This document shows positions 37,554-47,292 of a stretch of DNA of 64,000 nt, one piece after another. Source of the DNA: Colwellia ponticola (GTDB lineage Bacteria; Pseudomonadota; Gammaproteobacteria; Enterobacterales; Alteromonadaceae); the NCBI RefSeq assembly GCF_005885605.1, contig NZ_SZVP01000017.1:19819-83818 (forward strand), given 5' to 3'. The notes beneath the pieces are model-generated. The model had not been told where the DNA came from, ran no database searches, and saw nothing but the letters and a program-made list of their open reading frames with translations. The first letter of the stretch is position 1; each line of letters begins with the position of its first letter. Made by a program: the position numbers and the translations under genes.

Positions 37554-38342
37554 TTATCCAAGGAGGTTACTAATTCTACGAATCAACTTCCCATGACCTA
37601 ACGATACCCGCGGGCTACTGATAAACGTTAATGGTGCTAATTCAGACGACACACTTTTATCAACAATTAACTCGACATCACTTGAGTCATTTTTTATTTC
37701 AATAGTGAGCCGAGAAGTCCATAAATTATTTTGTTCATCACTATATAAATGTAAATGATTTACCGGCACGTTAATTCTATTGATGGTGAAGGGTTGATCA
37801 TGATTGTTAACCACTATAATAGACGTTGTCGCCTTATGGCTGTGTAAATCTAGGTCTTCAAGCTGTGTTTTCGCCGAGGTATATTTTGCATAGCATAATT
37901 GTCCATCAATGGTTGAACTGCCAAACCATGAGTCTGATGGCCGCCAAAATGGCAAGTCCACTATGCATTTACCACTAGGTACAGTATGCGCGCAAAACCA
38001 AATAGGGGTACTAATAAACAATTGAATTTTTTCACCCGCTAAAATAACTAACGGTGAAGAAGGTCGAGCAATAACAGTACGGTCAGCTAATAAAGGAAAT
38101 ACCTTTACTGTGTCCGACGTACTTTTTTCTAAAAAGCGCCCAACGACATCAGTACTCTCAACGGTAAAGTTTGCGCCATCTGAAAGGGTAATATCATCAT
38201 GCTCTTGTGCGACACTTTCTATATTCCAAGTATTCCACTCGGTCGCTTTTCTTTTTAATAAAATAGCTCGCTGGCCAATACTCCAACACTTTTGTTCTTG
38301 TAGATCGAAGGTAAAATCCCCCCACCAAATACTATTACTCAT
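37554..38342 (-). CDS. DUF432 family protein beside MscS
   Basis: A 262-residue soluble, beta-rich protein of the DUF432 family as I recognise it, whose function is unknown. Features include a start MSNSIWWGDFTFDLQEQKCW, repeated hydrophobic strands, TVIARPSSPLVILAGEKIQL, and WFGSSTIDGQLCYAKYTSAKT in the middle. No signal peptide or membrane segment is seen. The gene precedes an MscS gene by 22 bases; DUF432 genes are often found with mechanosensitive channel genes, so it may bind or modulate the channel. This is context only. Confidence 0.7.
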   Translation of the reverse strand: MSNSIWWGDFTFDLQEQKCWSIGQRAILLKRKATEWNTWNIESVAQEHDDITLSDGANFTVESTDVVGRFLEKSTSDTVKVFPLLADRTVIARPSSPLVILAGEKIQLFISTPIWFCAHTVPSGKCIVDLPFWRPSDSWFGSSTIDGQLCYAKYTSAKTQLEDLDLHSHKATTSIIVVNNHDQPFTINRINVPVNHLHLYSDEQNNLWTSRLTIEIKNDSSDVELIVDKSVSSELAPLTFISSPRVSLGHGKLIRRISNLLG

Positions 38343-38458
38343 AAAAATCGCTCATAACTTGCTCATAAAAGTGACTTGCTTAAACTAACGGCTTAAGCAA
38401 GTCAGGTTATTTAAGGTGCTCTGTTTTTCAGCTAAAGGCTTTAATTTATAACCTGTAC

Positions 38459-39430
38459 TTACAACCAGCGCTTTCTTTTAAACAAGGCAATTAAACCAAC
38501 AGAAATAACCGTCATTACGCCAAGTAAAATAAAGTAGCCATTAGGCGACTTCAATTCCGGTATATATTCAAAGTTCATCCCATAAATACCCGCTAAAAAA
38601 GTAAGCGGGACAAATAACGCCGTAATCACCGTTAATATTCTCATGGTTGAATTTAGTTGATGTGAGGTAACAGACATATAACCATTAATTAAATCTCCAC
38701 AAATATCATAATACATTTGAGAAAGGCTCATTAACCGGTCAAGTCGCTCCCTTAAATCATTAACGGTATGAACTTCTTTGCTGGTAATTAACGAGGTGTC
38801 ATCATCTTCAAGATACATATTTAAAGTATTACCAATAGTGACATGATAATTAAAGGTGCGTTTTATTTTAACAAGTTGCGAGCGATAGGCGGTAATTTCT
38901 CGCATCATTTTATCATTACCACTTATTTGAAATTCATCCTCTATTTTTTCTAAGTTTGCCTCAAAGCCAAATAATTGCTGTAGGTAATTACCACAACTGC
39001 TGTGAAATATTTTTAAGGCTAAATGAATAGGACTTCTTTTTAAATATTTTTCACTATCCTCATTAAATAAGTTATTAATCGCTATCGAGCTTTTGGGATG
39101 ACAGGTTATTAAGATACGCTCCCCTATAAACATACTAATTTGCACATGCTCAAAGGTGAGATTGTCTTCTTTTGCGACAAAACCTCGGTAAAGTAAAAAA
39201 ATATAGCGGTCAAACAGCTCTACTTTAGGCGGGTGCCTGTCTCTTTGTGCATCTAAAATAGCTAAGGGATGACAACCAAACTGCGTTAATATGTCGTGTT
39301 CTTGTGCCCTGTCGACATTATTGAGATCAATCCACAGTACGGTACTGTCATCCTTCTTCCATTCGTTTACCAACTCTTGACCGCCTTTTTTTAACGATGA
39401 TGTCGGTGAAATTAGCATACAATTGATCAT
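38459..39430 (-). CDS. CorA-family magnesium/divalent cation transporter
   Basis: A 323-residue CorA-type channel. A large cytoplasmic domain (1-260) is followed by two membrane helices, with the signature GMN at residues 284-286 (LAGIYGMNFEYIPE) and a basic C-terminus KRKRWL. The loop between helices begins with Glu/Tyr, as in CorA-like transporters; Mg2+ versus Zn2+ (ZntB-like) cannot be decided. An AGGG ribosome binding site precedes the ATG at 39430. It is divergent from a CNNM-type gene, another divalent metal protein. Confidence 0.92.
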   Translation of the reverse strand: MINCMLISPTSSLKKGGQELVNEWKKDDSTVLWIDLNNVDRAQEHDILTQFGCHPLAILDAQRDRHPPKVELFDRYIFLLYRGFVAKEDNLTFEHVQISMFIGERILITCHPKSSIAINNLFNEDSEKYLKRSPIHLALKIFHSSCGNYLQQLFGFEANLEKIEDEFQISGNDKMMREITAYRSQLVKIKRTFNYHVTIGNTLNMYLEDDDTSLITSKEVHTVNDLRERLDRLMSLSQMYYDICGDLINGYMSVTSHQLNSTMRILTVITALFVPLTFLAGIYGMNFEYIPELKSPNGYFILLGVMTVISVGLIALFKRKRWL

Positions 39431-39644
39431 AAAAAACCCTTACATGAAGTAATCGGTAACGTGTAGACTTTGCTAAAGCACGGACGCTACTTTAAAGTAA
39501 TAATGCTTGTCAGTATAAGTAATATTATGCAACAAGGGTAAAGTTATTAGTTGTTATTTCAACAAGTAACATTAACAATACATTTTATACTGTAACTTTA
39601 CTATTCGCCTTAATAACGGCTTTCAAATTTATTTAGGAATACAC

Positions 39645-40670
39645 ATGTCAACTGACATTATTACTTGGTGTGCTATCGCTATTTGTATCACACATTCAGC
39701 TATTTTTTCCGGCTTAAACCTGGCATTTTTTTCTATTAGTCGGCTGCACTTAGAGGTAGAGGCTAAAAAGAAAAACCAAGCGGCCCAAAAAGTATTAAAA
39801 CTAAGGGATGATTCAAATTTTCTATTAGCTACTATATTATGGGGTAATGTCGGTATTAATGTATTGCTAACCATGCTCTCTGACTCAGTCTTAACAGGTG
39901 TTAGCGCCTTTTTATTTTCAACTATTGCGATTACTATTATTGGTGAAATTACGCCACAAGCGTATTTTTCACGTAATGCTTTAAGAATGGGGAGTTTACT
40001 GGCTCCGGTTATTCGCTTTTATCAAATTCTTTTTTACCCGGTAGCTAAGCCAACGGCACTCATTCTTGACGCTTGGTTAGGTAAAGAAGGGATAACATAC
40101 CTCGAAGAAAGTGAATTGAGAAATATTATTCGTCAACATATAACCGCTGAAGAGGCTGATTTAAATCAAGTAGAAGGCATTGGTGCATTAAACTTTTTTG
40201 CGTTAGATGAAATACATGTGACCGAAGAAGGCGAAATTATTGACCCTAAATCGATTATTGCCTTACCCACTAAATTAGATTTACCTATTATTCCTACCAT
40301 AGAAAAAAGCCAAGACGACCCTTTTCTTATGCAAGTGAATGAAACTGAGCATAGCTGGGTTATTTTAACTAATTTAGAAGGTTACCCTTTATTAATATTA
40401 GATGCCGACGGCTTTTCACGTGCTGCTTTGTATCAAAAAGACAACTTTGACCCGTATAACTATTGTCATCGTCCGGTTGTTATTACTGATGAAACAACCC
40501 CATTAAATGAAGCGATGCTACAAATGAAGATAAACACCTCAATTGATAAAAACTTTGATGGCGTTATTGAGCACGATGTACTCTTAATTTGGGGAGCAAA
40601 CAAACGGATTATTACTGGCGCCGATATTTTCGGGTTATTACTGAAAGGTATGTTACCCAGTGCTAAGTAA
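39645..40670 (+). CDS. CNNM/CorC-type DUF21 membrane protein
   Basis: A 341-residue protein with an N-terminal DUF21 (CNNM) transmembrane domain (about 1-160, including SGLNLAFFSISRLHLEVEAKK split across the first loop, and TIIGEITPQAYFSRNALRMG) and a cytoplasmic region that looks like degenerate CBS domains (about 215-335). CNNM/CorC proteins export Mg2+ or related ions in exchange for Na+. The C-terminal CorC_HlyC domain of longer members is absent. An AGGA ribosome binding site supports the start. It is divergent from corA and followed by an MscS gene. Confidence 0.85.
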   Translation: MSTDIITWCAIAICITHSAIFSGLNLAFFSISRLHLEVEAKKKNQAAQKVLKLRDDSNFLLATILWGNVGINVLLTMLSDSVLTGVSAFLFSTIAITIIGEITPQAYFSRNALRMGSLLAPVIRFYQILFYPVAKPTALILDAWLGKEGITYLEESELRNIIRQHITAEEADLNQVEGIGALNFFALDEIHVTEEGEIIDPKSIIALPTKLDLPIIPTIEKSQDDPFLMQVNETEHSWVILTNLEGYPLLILDADGFSRAALYQKDNFDPYNYCHRPVVITDETTPLNEAMLQMKINTSIDKNFDGVIEHDVLLIWGANKRIITGADIFGLLLKGMLPSAK

Positions 40671-40814
40671 TCTTTAAAGAATATAGCAAAATACTTATGT
40701 CATTAGACACACTAGTATATTTTTATTCAACTAAATAAGTTATTACGTTTAATTGTTATTCTGAACCCTTTACAATATCTCTCTAAGCTGTCTATTTATT
40801 GTAATTAGCAGCTA

Positions 40815-41699
40815 ATGAAAGTTAAATTAACTCAAGATATTGGAATACTTAATAATATGTTCAACTTTACCGAATGGAGTGAGTTTGTTTTAAATAATAA
40901 ATTTTTGCTTACCTTTTTACTTATTTGCACCTTTTTTATATTTAAATTTTTGATTCTAAAACTAATAGAAAAAAAATCTACACAAGATAAAAGACTAAAA
41001 ATAAATATCGTCAATAATATATTCTCGTTATTAATTATTTTGGTTGTGTTTAATATCTGGTCTGAAGAAATTCAAAAGTTTGCTTTCTCTATTGCGGCGT
41101 TTATTGTTGCCATAGTGCTCGCAACAAGAGAGTTTATTCAATGCTTTATTGGCTTTATTTATTTACTCTCAAGTCGCCCATTTCGTATTGGTGATTGGGT
41201 TCAAATTGGTAATTATTACGGCGAAGTTCACTCTATCGACTGGGCAAAAGTAACCCTGTTAGAAGTAGATAAAGACAGTTACCAATATACGGGTAAAACC
41301 TTGTATATGCCTAATAGCAAACTGATCACCTCTATCATTAAAAACCTTAACTTTCTTAAACGTTATGCGACCCATCATTTTACTATCGTGCGTGATGACA
41401 GTATTAACCCGTTTGAATTTATTGATGAATTATATGAAAAAGCCTATTTATATTGTGAAGACTTTAACGATGTAGCCATTCGTTATAATCAGCTAATCGA
41501 AAATCGTTTAGATGTGAGCATTACCGGACCTGATCCGCATATTCAAATAGCAACGTCTGAGCTTGGTGACACGCAAGTATTTTTCACCATTTTTTGCCCA
41601 ACCGAAAGTGCTATGGCGATAGAACAAAAATTAACCAATGACTTTATGCGTTTATGGTTTGAACAAAAAGCCTTACAGGCAAAAGAAGTGACGCAATAA
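40815..41699 (+). CDS. MscS-family channel (divergent type)
   Basis: A 294-residue MscS-like protein, less typical than the others. Membrane helices lie near 30-52, 64-82 and 87-115. The pore region IAAFIVAIVLATREFIQCF lacks the Gly/Ala zipper of classic MscS, but the following SSRPFRIGDWVQIGNYYGEVHSIDW, read in two parts, is standard. The C-terminal domain has an unusual DDSINPFEFIDELYEKAYLY segment. The ATG at 40815 has no Shine-Dalgarno sequence; the ATG at 40857 is an alternative. It ends before a good terminator. Confidence 0.85.
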   Translation: MKVKLTQDIGILNNMFNFTEWSEFVLNNKFLLTFLLICTFFIFKFLILKLIEKKSTQDKRLKINIVNNIFSLLIILVVFNIWSEEIQKFAFSIAAFIVAIVLATREFIQCFIGFIYLLSSRPFRIGDWVQIGNYYGEVHSIDWAKVTLLEVDKDSYQYTGKTLYMPNSKLITSIIKNLNFLKRYATHHFTIVRDDSINPFEFIDELYEKAYLYCEDFNDVAIRYNQLIENRLDVSITGPDPHIQIATSELGDTQVFFTIFCPTESAMAIEQKLTNDFMRLWFEQKALQAKEVTQ

Positions 41700-41730
41700 C
41701 GTAACAAAATAGCCATACTAAGGCTGCTCT

Positions 41731-41765
41731 ATAGTAGACACTTCCCTTGGTGTCTACTATGTTTT
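41731..41765 (+). terminator. Terminator after the third mscS gene
   Basis: ATAGTAGACAC and GTGTCTACTAT form an 11-bp perfect stem with an eight-base loop, followed by GTTTT, 31 bases past the stop. Confidence 0.75.
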
Positions 41766-41832
41766 ATCTACTACATTTCAAAAGCTTACTTTCTTTCTCT
41801 TTCCTTTATAGCACTTAACATTGTGTTAAAAC

Positions 41833-43662
41833 TTATAAATAAAGCCAGTTTAATAAGAGTGATAAGGTGACCCACATTAATAAGATTAATGGAATACCAA
41901 CACGCATAAAGTCGGAAAACTTATAGCCGCCAGCGTTCATCACCAATAAATTTGTTTTATAAGCCATAGGCGTGGCATAACTTAGGTTAGCACCAAATAA
42001 TACTGCTAAGATAAAGGGTTCAGGGGGAAGATTGAGTTGTTGCGCAACAGAGATAGCAACAGGAGTACCAATAACCGCGGCAGCATTATTAGAAACGATA
42101 TTCGTTAGAATCGCTAATAACAGCATTAAAGCGGCTAAAACGCCCCCCGCAGGTAAAGAGTACGATACTACCACAAAGACCTCTGCTATGTATTGTGCAC
42201 CTCCCGTGATCATCATGGTAGAGCCTAATGCTAAAGACGCTGCAACAATTAAAATCACTTGCGTACTTAGCGCCGATGAAGCCTCCTCCCAATTTAAGCA
42301 TTTGGTTAGTAATAAAATTAATACTCCACAGACTGAACTGACTTCAATAGGAATAATACCCAGTGCTGACACAGCAACTACTGAAAGTAAGGTAACCAAT
42401 GCTAACGACGCCTTACTGGTTTGTGGTAATGCTGCCGCGCCGTCAATAACTAATAACCCCCGCTTTGCTTTAAGTAGGTTAATTTGATCAATTTCGCCTT
42501 GCACCAAGAGTACATCACCAATCTTTAAGCGCGTTTTACCAATCCCGTTGCGCCCTATTTCCATGGCTTTTCCTGCTCGGTGTAATGCCACGACCGAAAT
42601 GCCATATTTACGAATAAAGTTGACTTGTTGTAAAGTGCGCCCTTCAACACCTGAACCACCAATAATAACAATTTCAGCCATGGTTTGTTTTTCGGCTTTT
42701 AACGGGTTTTCATCATCAACTTTACGTAAGCCCGAAAACAACACCGCCCCTAAAACACTCTCATATTCTTTTAGTCGTTCAGGGAAGTCATGTACTTTTA
42801 AGCGATCCCCCACCGTCAGTACAGTATCAGGTAAAGAGATAATATTACGATTATCAGGGCCGCGTTGAATACTCTCTATTTTTAACTGTCCATCTGTTAA
42901 GGCAATCGCTTCAGCAATAGTTTTACCGTTAACTTGACTTTCTTCATCGATATTTAGATAAGCGCTAAATAAACGCGGCGACGTATCAGCCATTGACGTT
43001 GAGCGACTAGGCAAAAGTTTGGGCGCAATTAACCATAAGTAAAGCACGGCAACTACTGCGGCAATAAGCGCTGGTTTAGCAAAGTCAAACAAACCAAATT
43101 CTGCTACCCCCATATTCTTTGCAATACTCACCACAAGTAAGTTAGTTGACGTACCAATAGTGGTTGCCATACCCCCTACTAAGGTTGCTAAGCCCATCGG
43201 TAACAACATAGGAGATGAGTCTGTCTTAGTACGTAATGCCACACTGATTAAAATAGGCAGTAATAGCACCACAACAGGGGTATTATTAATAAAAGCACTG
43301 AGCACCCCAGCAAGAATGAGTGTTAATAATAACGATAAGGTTGGACTTATTTTCCATAATTTAGCTAAATACCGACCAATAGGCTCTAATGCTCCGGTTT
43401 GGACAATGCCATGACCAATGATCATCAATGAGCACACGGTAATTAAGGCTTCGTGGCCAAAACCAAAAAATAAGGTACCGGCTTCAAAGTGAACACCGTC
43501 AACATAAAAAGGGAACAATACAAACATTAAACAAAGCACTGCGATAACAGCCAATGAGGAGGTTTCTAAGGGAATGTCTTCTCGACGAAACAAATAGAGT
43601 GCTAACACGGTAATTAATAAAACTGCTAGCGCATGATTATTAGGAATGTCTGGAATATTCAA
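41833..43662 (-). CDS. SLC13-type sodium-coupled anion transporter with TrkA-C domains
   Basis: A 609-residue inner membrane transporter of the SLC13/DASS group. Two membrane halves (about 1-215 and 405-609) each carry the substrate/sodium motif region: FINNTPVVVLLLP in the first and SNNAAAVIGTPVAI in the second. Between them are two TrkA-C (RCK-C) regulatory domains (about 225-400, with LTVGDRLKVH and LKIGDVLLVQG). Such proteins import sulfate, dicarboxylates or related anions; the substrate cannot be assigned. It lies 125 bases downstream of an mscS gene on the same strand. Confidence 0.9.
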   Translation of the reverse strand: MNIPDIPNNHALAVLLITVLALYLFRREDIPLETSSLAVIAVLCLMFVLFPFYVDGVHFEAGTLFFGFGHEALITVCSLMIIGHGIVQTGALEPIGRYLAKLWKISPTLSLLLTLILAGVLSAFINNTPVVVLLLPILISVALRTKTDSSPMLLPMGLATLVGGMATTIGTSTNLLVVSIAKNMGVAEFGLFDFAKPALIAAVVAVLYLWLIAPKLLPSRSTSMADTSPRLFSAYLNIDEESQVNGKTIAEAIALTDGQLKIESIQRGPDNRNIISLPDTVLTVGDRLKVHDFPERLKEYESVLGAVLFSGLRKVDDENPLKAEKQTMAEIVIIGGSGVEGRTLQQVNFIRKYGISVVALHRAGKAMEIGRNGIGKTRLKIGDVLLVQGEIDQINLLKAKRGLLVIDGAAALPQTSKASLALVTLLSVVAVSALGIIPIEVSSVCGVLILLLTKCLNWEEASSALSTQVILIVAASLALGSTMMITGGAQYIAEVFVVVSYSLPAGGVLAALMLLLAILTNIVSNNAAAVIGTPVAISVAQQLNLPPEPFILAVLFGANLSYATPMAYKTNLLVMNAGGYKFSDFMRVGIPLILLMWVTLSLLLNWLYL

Positions 43663-43787
43663 TAGTGGATACCAAGTTGATTAATGCTAGTGATTACAGT
43701 TAATCCTTAAAGTACTGAACTTAAGGTAACTAATACGCTTACTAGTGGCTATTGTTTTTTTAAAAAGCTTTATATGAACATGCTTGT

Positions 43788-44657
43788 TTATACTTCCTGT
43801 CGATTGATAATAGTTAAAGCACCATCGATATGCACATCACGTTGTGGGAAAGAGATAACAATATTATTTTTTTCAAATAACTCATCCAAAGTAAAGCGTA
43901 TATTACTTCGAGTGACTCTTAACCCGGTTTCACCGGTAGAGTTTATCCAAAAATTAACGTAAAAAATTAAGGCGCTCTCGCCAAAGTCTTCAAATACCAC
44001 TACGGGCATCGGCTCTCTTAATACATCTTTTTGCGCCAGCGTTGCCTCTAAAATAAGGTCGGCTACTTTTCTAGCGCGACTGCCATAGGCAACACCGACA
44101 GAAATACTTGTTCTGACTAAGTTATCACGCAATGTCCAGTTAACCACAGTATTTTCAAGTAACTTACTATTAGGAATAAGTAAATGCACCCCATCAACAC
44201 GTCTAATACGCGTTGAACGGGTATTAATTTTTTCAACTACACCTTTGGCATTTTCAACTTCTAAAAAGTCGCCTATTTTAATGGGCTGTTCCCACATTAA
44301 AATCCAACCACTAATAAAGTTATTAATAATATTTTGTGCACCAAAACCAAAGCCAATAGCGATAGCACCCGATAAAAAAGCAAAAGCGGTAATAGGCACA
44401 TTGATCAAGTCTAATGTTGTCACGAGCAATATCAGAATAGCGATAACATAAAAAACACGTTGTAGTAAATGTATTATGTTTGGGTCTGTTTTATGGGTTG
44501 TTAAGCTATTGGTCAATAGTTTAACTCCCCATTTAGTGAGTAACATGCCAATATAAACGATAAAAGGGATTAACAGTAACCCTCCTAACGTAATAGGCTG
44601 CTCAGCAACCGTAAAAACAGTAATGGATAAAATTGCTTTTATTTGTGCTAAGTCCAT
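43788..44657 (-). CDS. MscS-family mechanosensitive channel (fourth)
   Basis: A 289-residue MscS homologue. Membrane segments lie near 22-42, 63-85 and 90-120. The pore helix FLSGAIAIGFGFGAQNIINN and the following WILMWEQPIKIGDFLE are typical of the YbiO/YjeP-like group. The vestibule ends in IVISFPQRDVHIDG. It follows rimB by 67 bases on the same strand with a short hairpin between, so it could be read through from the rimK cluster, but a functional link is not evident. Confidence 0.92.
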   Translation of the reverse strand: MDLAQIKAILSITVFTVAEQPITLGGLLLIPFIVYIGMLLTKWGVKLLTNSLTTHKTDPNIIHLLQRVFYVIAILILLVTTLDLINVPITAFAFLSGAIAIGFGFGAQNIINNFISGWILMWEQPIKIGDFLEVENAKGVVEKINTRSTRIRRVDGVHLLIPNSKLLENTVVNWTLRDNLVRTSISVGVAYGSRARKVADLILEATLAQKDVLREPMPVVVFEDFGESALIFYVNFWINSTGETGLRVTRSNIRFTLDELFEKNNIVISFPQRDVHIDGALTIINRQEV

Positions 44658-44683
44658 AATTCACCTTGAAAATAAAAACTTTA

Positions 44684-44717
44684 ATACCAATCGGACTACT
44701 TTAATTAATCCGATTGG
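44684..44717. repeat. Short hairpin with ATACCAATC start
   Basis: CCAATCGGA (44687-44695) pairs with TCCGATTGG (44709-44717) around 13 bases. It begins ATACCAATC like the element at 8198. It lies between rimB and mscS with no T run. Confidence 0.5.
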
Positions 44718-44724
44718 ATGTTTG

Positions 44725-45159
44725 TTATTTAGATCCTAAAAATACTTTCGACGGATCAACTAAAAACTTTTTGCCAATCGCTTCTCGACCAAAAAGCATT
44801 AAGTAACTCATGTCAGAGCGATCCGTTAAGGTTATTTCAATTGACCACTCTTCTTGACCTAATACGACCGGTGTTTCTATCACATAACGTTGCTCAGTAG
44901 TCCCATTAGATGATTTTACTTTACGTATATCACTAATAGGGGCAGTACATTTAATTTTAGTATCAACATTATGTACATCGGGGTGAATATCAAAGGTGAC
45001 ACTGTGCACGCCTTTAATAATCGATTTTTTAATGTTATCAACATGCAAAGATGATGTTTTGGCGCCCGTGTCTACTCGAACCTGCAACTCAGAAATAGCT
45101 AAAGCTGGCAGTGCAATAGACTCTAAGCGCCCGATAATTAGTTTATCTGGTTTACTCAT
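44725..45159 (-). CDS. RimB-like retropepsin-fold protease (ATP-dependent zinc protease family)
   Basis: A 144-residue protein of the RimK-associated protease family PF05618. It has an aspartic-protease-like site VRVDTGAKTSSLHV (Asp30, Thr31, Gly32) and the terminal motif LMFGREAIGKKFLVDPSK. In Pseudomonas the homologue RimB trims glutamates added to ribosomal protein S6 by RimK. It is the third gene of the rimK cluster, 32 bases after the M14-like gene, fitting this role. A small RimA partner was not found here. Confidence 0.88.
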   Translation of the reverse strand: MSKPDKLIIGRLESIALPALAISELQVRVDTGAKTSSLHVDNIKKSIIKGVHSVTFDIHPDVHNVDTKIKCTAPISDIRKVKSSNGTTEQRYVIETPVVLGQEEWSIEITLTDRSDMSYLMLFGREAIGKKFLVDPSKVFLGSK

Positions 45160-45191
45160 AATGCTTCCTCATAGTGATAATTTATTATTGC

Positions 45192-46220
45192 TTATTCCGC
45201 ATAACTATTTTCAGGTAATAATTGCTCTTGTACATGCTCGATATGCTCGGCAATGGTTTCATCATTTTCACTAAAATAAGCAATATGAAACATTGCCTCA
45301 CCTTCTTGCACTAAAGGAATATTTTGCTTACCAATTAAAATACCTGAGCGTGTCGCCTTAACCGAGTCAAATATAGTGCCATAAGGACTACCAATTTCTG
45401 CCAATATTTGCCCTTTAGTTATTTGATCGCCCAGATTAACCAAGTTATTTACTATACCACTGGCATTTGCTCTTACCCATTGGCTACCATTGGCAATAAA
45501 AGGCACTACTTTTTTCTTTTTAGTAGCAACAGCTTTTCTTTTCATTCCTAAGTGCTGCAAAACATTTAAGATGCCTTTCATACCCGCTAAAATTGAAAAC
45601 TCGTCAAACCGAAGTGCTTCACCAGCTTCATAAAGTAATATTTTAGTATTATTTTTTACGGCTGCTTCGCGTAATGAACCATCAACCAAGTTAGAGTTTA
45701 GTACCACGGGTACACCAAACACTTCCGCTAACGCCTTAGTATCAACATCAGACATATCTGCGCGAATTTGCGGTAGGTTTGAACGGTGAATAGCACCTGT
45801 GTGTAAGTCAATCCCATAGTCACAATGTTTGACTATTTCATTTAAGAAAATATAGGCCACTCGCCCTGCTAAAGAGCCTTTAGCTGAGCCTGGGAAACAA
45901 CGATTTAAATCTCGACGATCTGGCATATAACGACTTTGGTTTACCACACCATAAACATTTACCATAGGCACAGTGATAACCGTGCCATGAGTAATTTTTA
46001 ATTTGTTGCCATTAATAAGTCGACGAATAATTTCAATACCGTTTAATTCGTCGCCGTGCACTGCCGCACTAATGAAAATAGTCGGTCCTGGCTTTTTAGC
46101 TCTGATGATATGAACCGGTAACGATACATTCGCATCGGTATATAATTTAGCCACCGGTAACTCTATTTTTCGTTGTTCACCAGGTAAAACTTCAAATTCG
46201 CCAATACGTAATATATCCAT
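45192..46220 (-). CDS. M14-type succinylglutamate desuccinylase/aspartoacylase-family protein
   Basis: A 342-residue zinc hydrolase. The zinc site HGDE (His55, Glu58) lies in ISAAVHGDELNGIE, the substrate region PDRRDLNRCFPG at 100-111, and the third ligand His140 in YGIDLHTGAIHRSNLPQIRA. The C-terminal 90 residues form a biotinyl/lipoyl-like beta domain (LGDQITKGQILAEIGSP). It belongs to the AstE/AspA superfamily members commonly found after rimK. It lies 14 bases after rimK in the operon. The substrate is unknown; an N-acyl or gamma-glutamyl compound is a reasonable guess. Confidence 0.87.
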   Translation of the reverse strand: MDILRIGEFEVLPGEQRKIELPVAKLYTDANVSLPVHIIRAKKPGPTIFISAAVHGDELNGIEIIRRLINGNKLKITHGTVITVPMVNVYGVVNQSRYMPDRRDLNRCFPGSAKGSLAGRVAYIFLNEIVKHCDYGIDLHTGAIHRSNLPQIRADMSDVDTKALAEVFGVPVVLNSNLVDGSLREAAVKNNTKILLYEAGEALRFDEFSILAGMKGILNVLQHLGMKRKAVATKKKKVVPFIANGSQWVRANASGIVNNLVNLGDQITKGQILAEIGSPYGTIFDSVKATRSGILIGKQNIPLVQEGEAMFHIAYFSENDETIAEHIEHVQEQLLPENSYAE

Positions 46221-46234
46221 AAGATTCTCTTTAA

Positions 46235-47140
46235 CTAGCCTTTGCCAAGTGTTTTAGTGCTGTCTGGTTTTGCATTTTTTTCTAAAAACTCAAACACCAT
46301 ACCTGCAACGTTTTTACCTGTTGCTTTTTCAATGCCTTCTAAACCTGGCGATGAATTAACTTCCATTACCATAGGACCATTTTGTGAGCGTAGTAAATCA
46401 ACACCACACATATTTAAGCCCATAGTTTTTGCTGCTTTTACAGCTGTTTCACGTTCTGCTTTAGAGAGTTTAACCACTTCAGCAGAGCCGCCGCGATGTA
46501 AATTAGAACGAAACTCACCTTCAGCGCCTTGACGTTTCATGGCTGCAACAACTTTACCACCAATCACTAAACAACGAATATCAGCGCCGCCTGCCTCTTT
46601 AACAAATTCTTGCACTAAAATGTTAGCTTTTAAGCCCATAAAGGCTTCGATAATAGATTCAGCTGCTTTAGCCGTATCGGCTAATACCACGCCAATACCT
46701 TGAGTACCTTCTAATAACTTAATAACAACTGGCGCACCACCAACATTTTTAATTAAATCTTTAATATTATCAGGTCTGCTAGCAAAACCAGTTCTGGGTA
46801 AACCAATGCCTTTACGTGATAATAATTGTAATGAACGTAATTTATCGCGTGAACGGCTAATAGCAACAGACTCGTTAATATTAAAGGTCCCCATCATTTC
46901 AAATTGTCTAGCAACGGCAGTACCATAAAAAGTTACCGAAGCACCAATACGTGGAATAATCGCGTCGTATCGAGGTAACTCTTTACCTTTGTAACGTACC
47001 GATGAGCGTGAACTGGTAATGTCCATGTAGCAATGTAAGGTATCAATAATATCAACTTCATGCCCCATAGCTTCACCTGCTTCTTTTAGACGACGCGTAG
47101 AGTACAGGTTCTTGTTTCGAGATAAGATAGCTATTTTCAT
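46235..47140 (-). CDS. rimK: Ribosomal protein S6 glutamate ligase RimK
   Basis: A 301-residue ATP-grasp ligase almost colinear with E. coli RimK (300). It begins [20 protein letters not shown]. The ATP-grasp motifs are [47 protein letters not shown] and the Mg-binding [15 protein letters not shown]. RimK adds glutamates to the C-terminus of ribosomal protein S6 and can make polyglutamate. AAAGG precedes the start. It heads an operon with the M14-type hydrolase and the RimB-like protease, and is divergent from a LysR gene with a perfect palindrome between them. Confidence 0.94.
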   Translation of the reverse strand: MKIAILSRNKNLYSTRRLKEAGEAMGHEVDIIDTLHCYMDITSSRSSVRYKGKELPRYDAIIPRIGASVTFYGTAVARQFEMMGTFNINESVAISRSRDKLRSLQLLSRKGIGLPRTGFASRPDNIKDLIKNVGGAPVVIKLLEGTQGIGVVLADTAKAAESIIEAFMGLKANILVQEFVKEAGGADIRCLVIGGKVVAAMKRQGAEGEFRSNLHRGGSAEVVKLSKAERETAVKAAKTMGLNMCGVDLLRSQNGPMVMEVNSSPGLEGIEKATGKNVAGMVFEFLEKNAKPDSTKTLGKG

Positions 47141-47244
47141 AATGATGCCTTTTAGTAATATATAGTGAGATAATAAATTGTAATTTAACAGTTAAACTCA
47201 GTGTATCGCCTCTTTTATTAATAATAAAGCGCTATAATTTGATG

Positions 47245-47271
47245 AGTTCAATCAAAAAAATTGATTGAACT
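47245..47271. promoter_or_regulatory. Perfect palindrome between rimK and the LysR gene
   Basis: Arms AGTTCAATCAA and TTGATTGAACT are separated by five A, giving 27 bases of dyad symmetry, 22 bases before the LysR start. TATAAT at 47233-47238 lies just upstream on the plus strand. It is a strong candidate operator for the HdfR-like protein. Confidence 0.65.
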
Positions 47272-47292
47272 ACTACTTAGATAGGTAATTTA

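Noticed and set aside
42032..42868. Plus-strand open frames of 151 and 106 codons
   Set aside because: Antisense to the SLC13 transporter gene.
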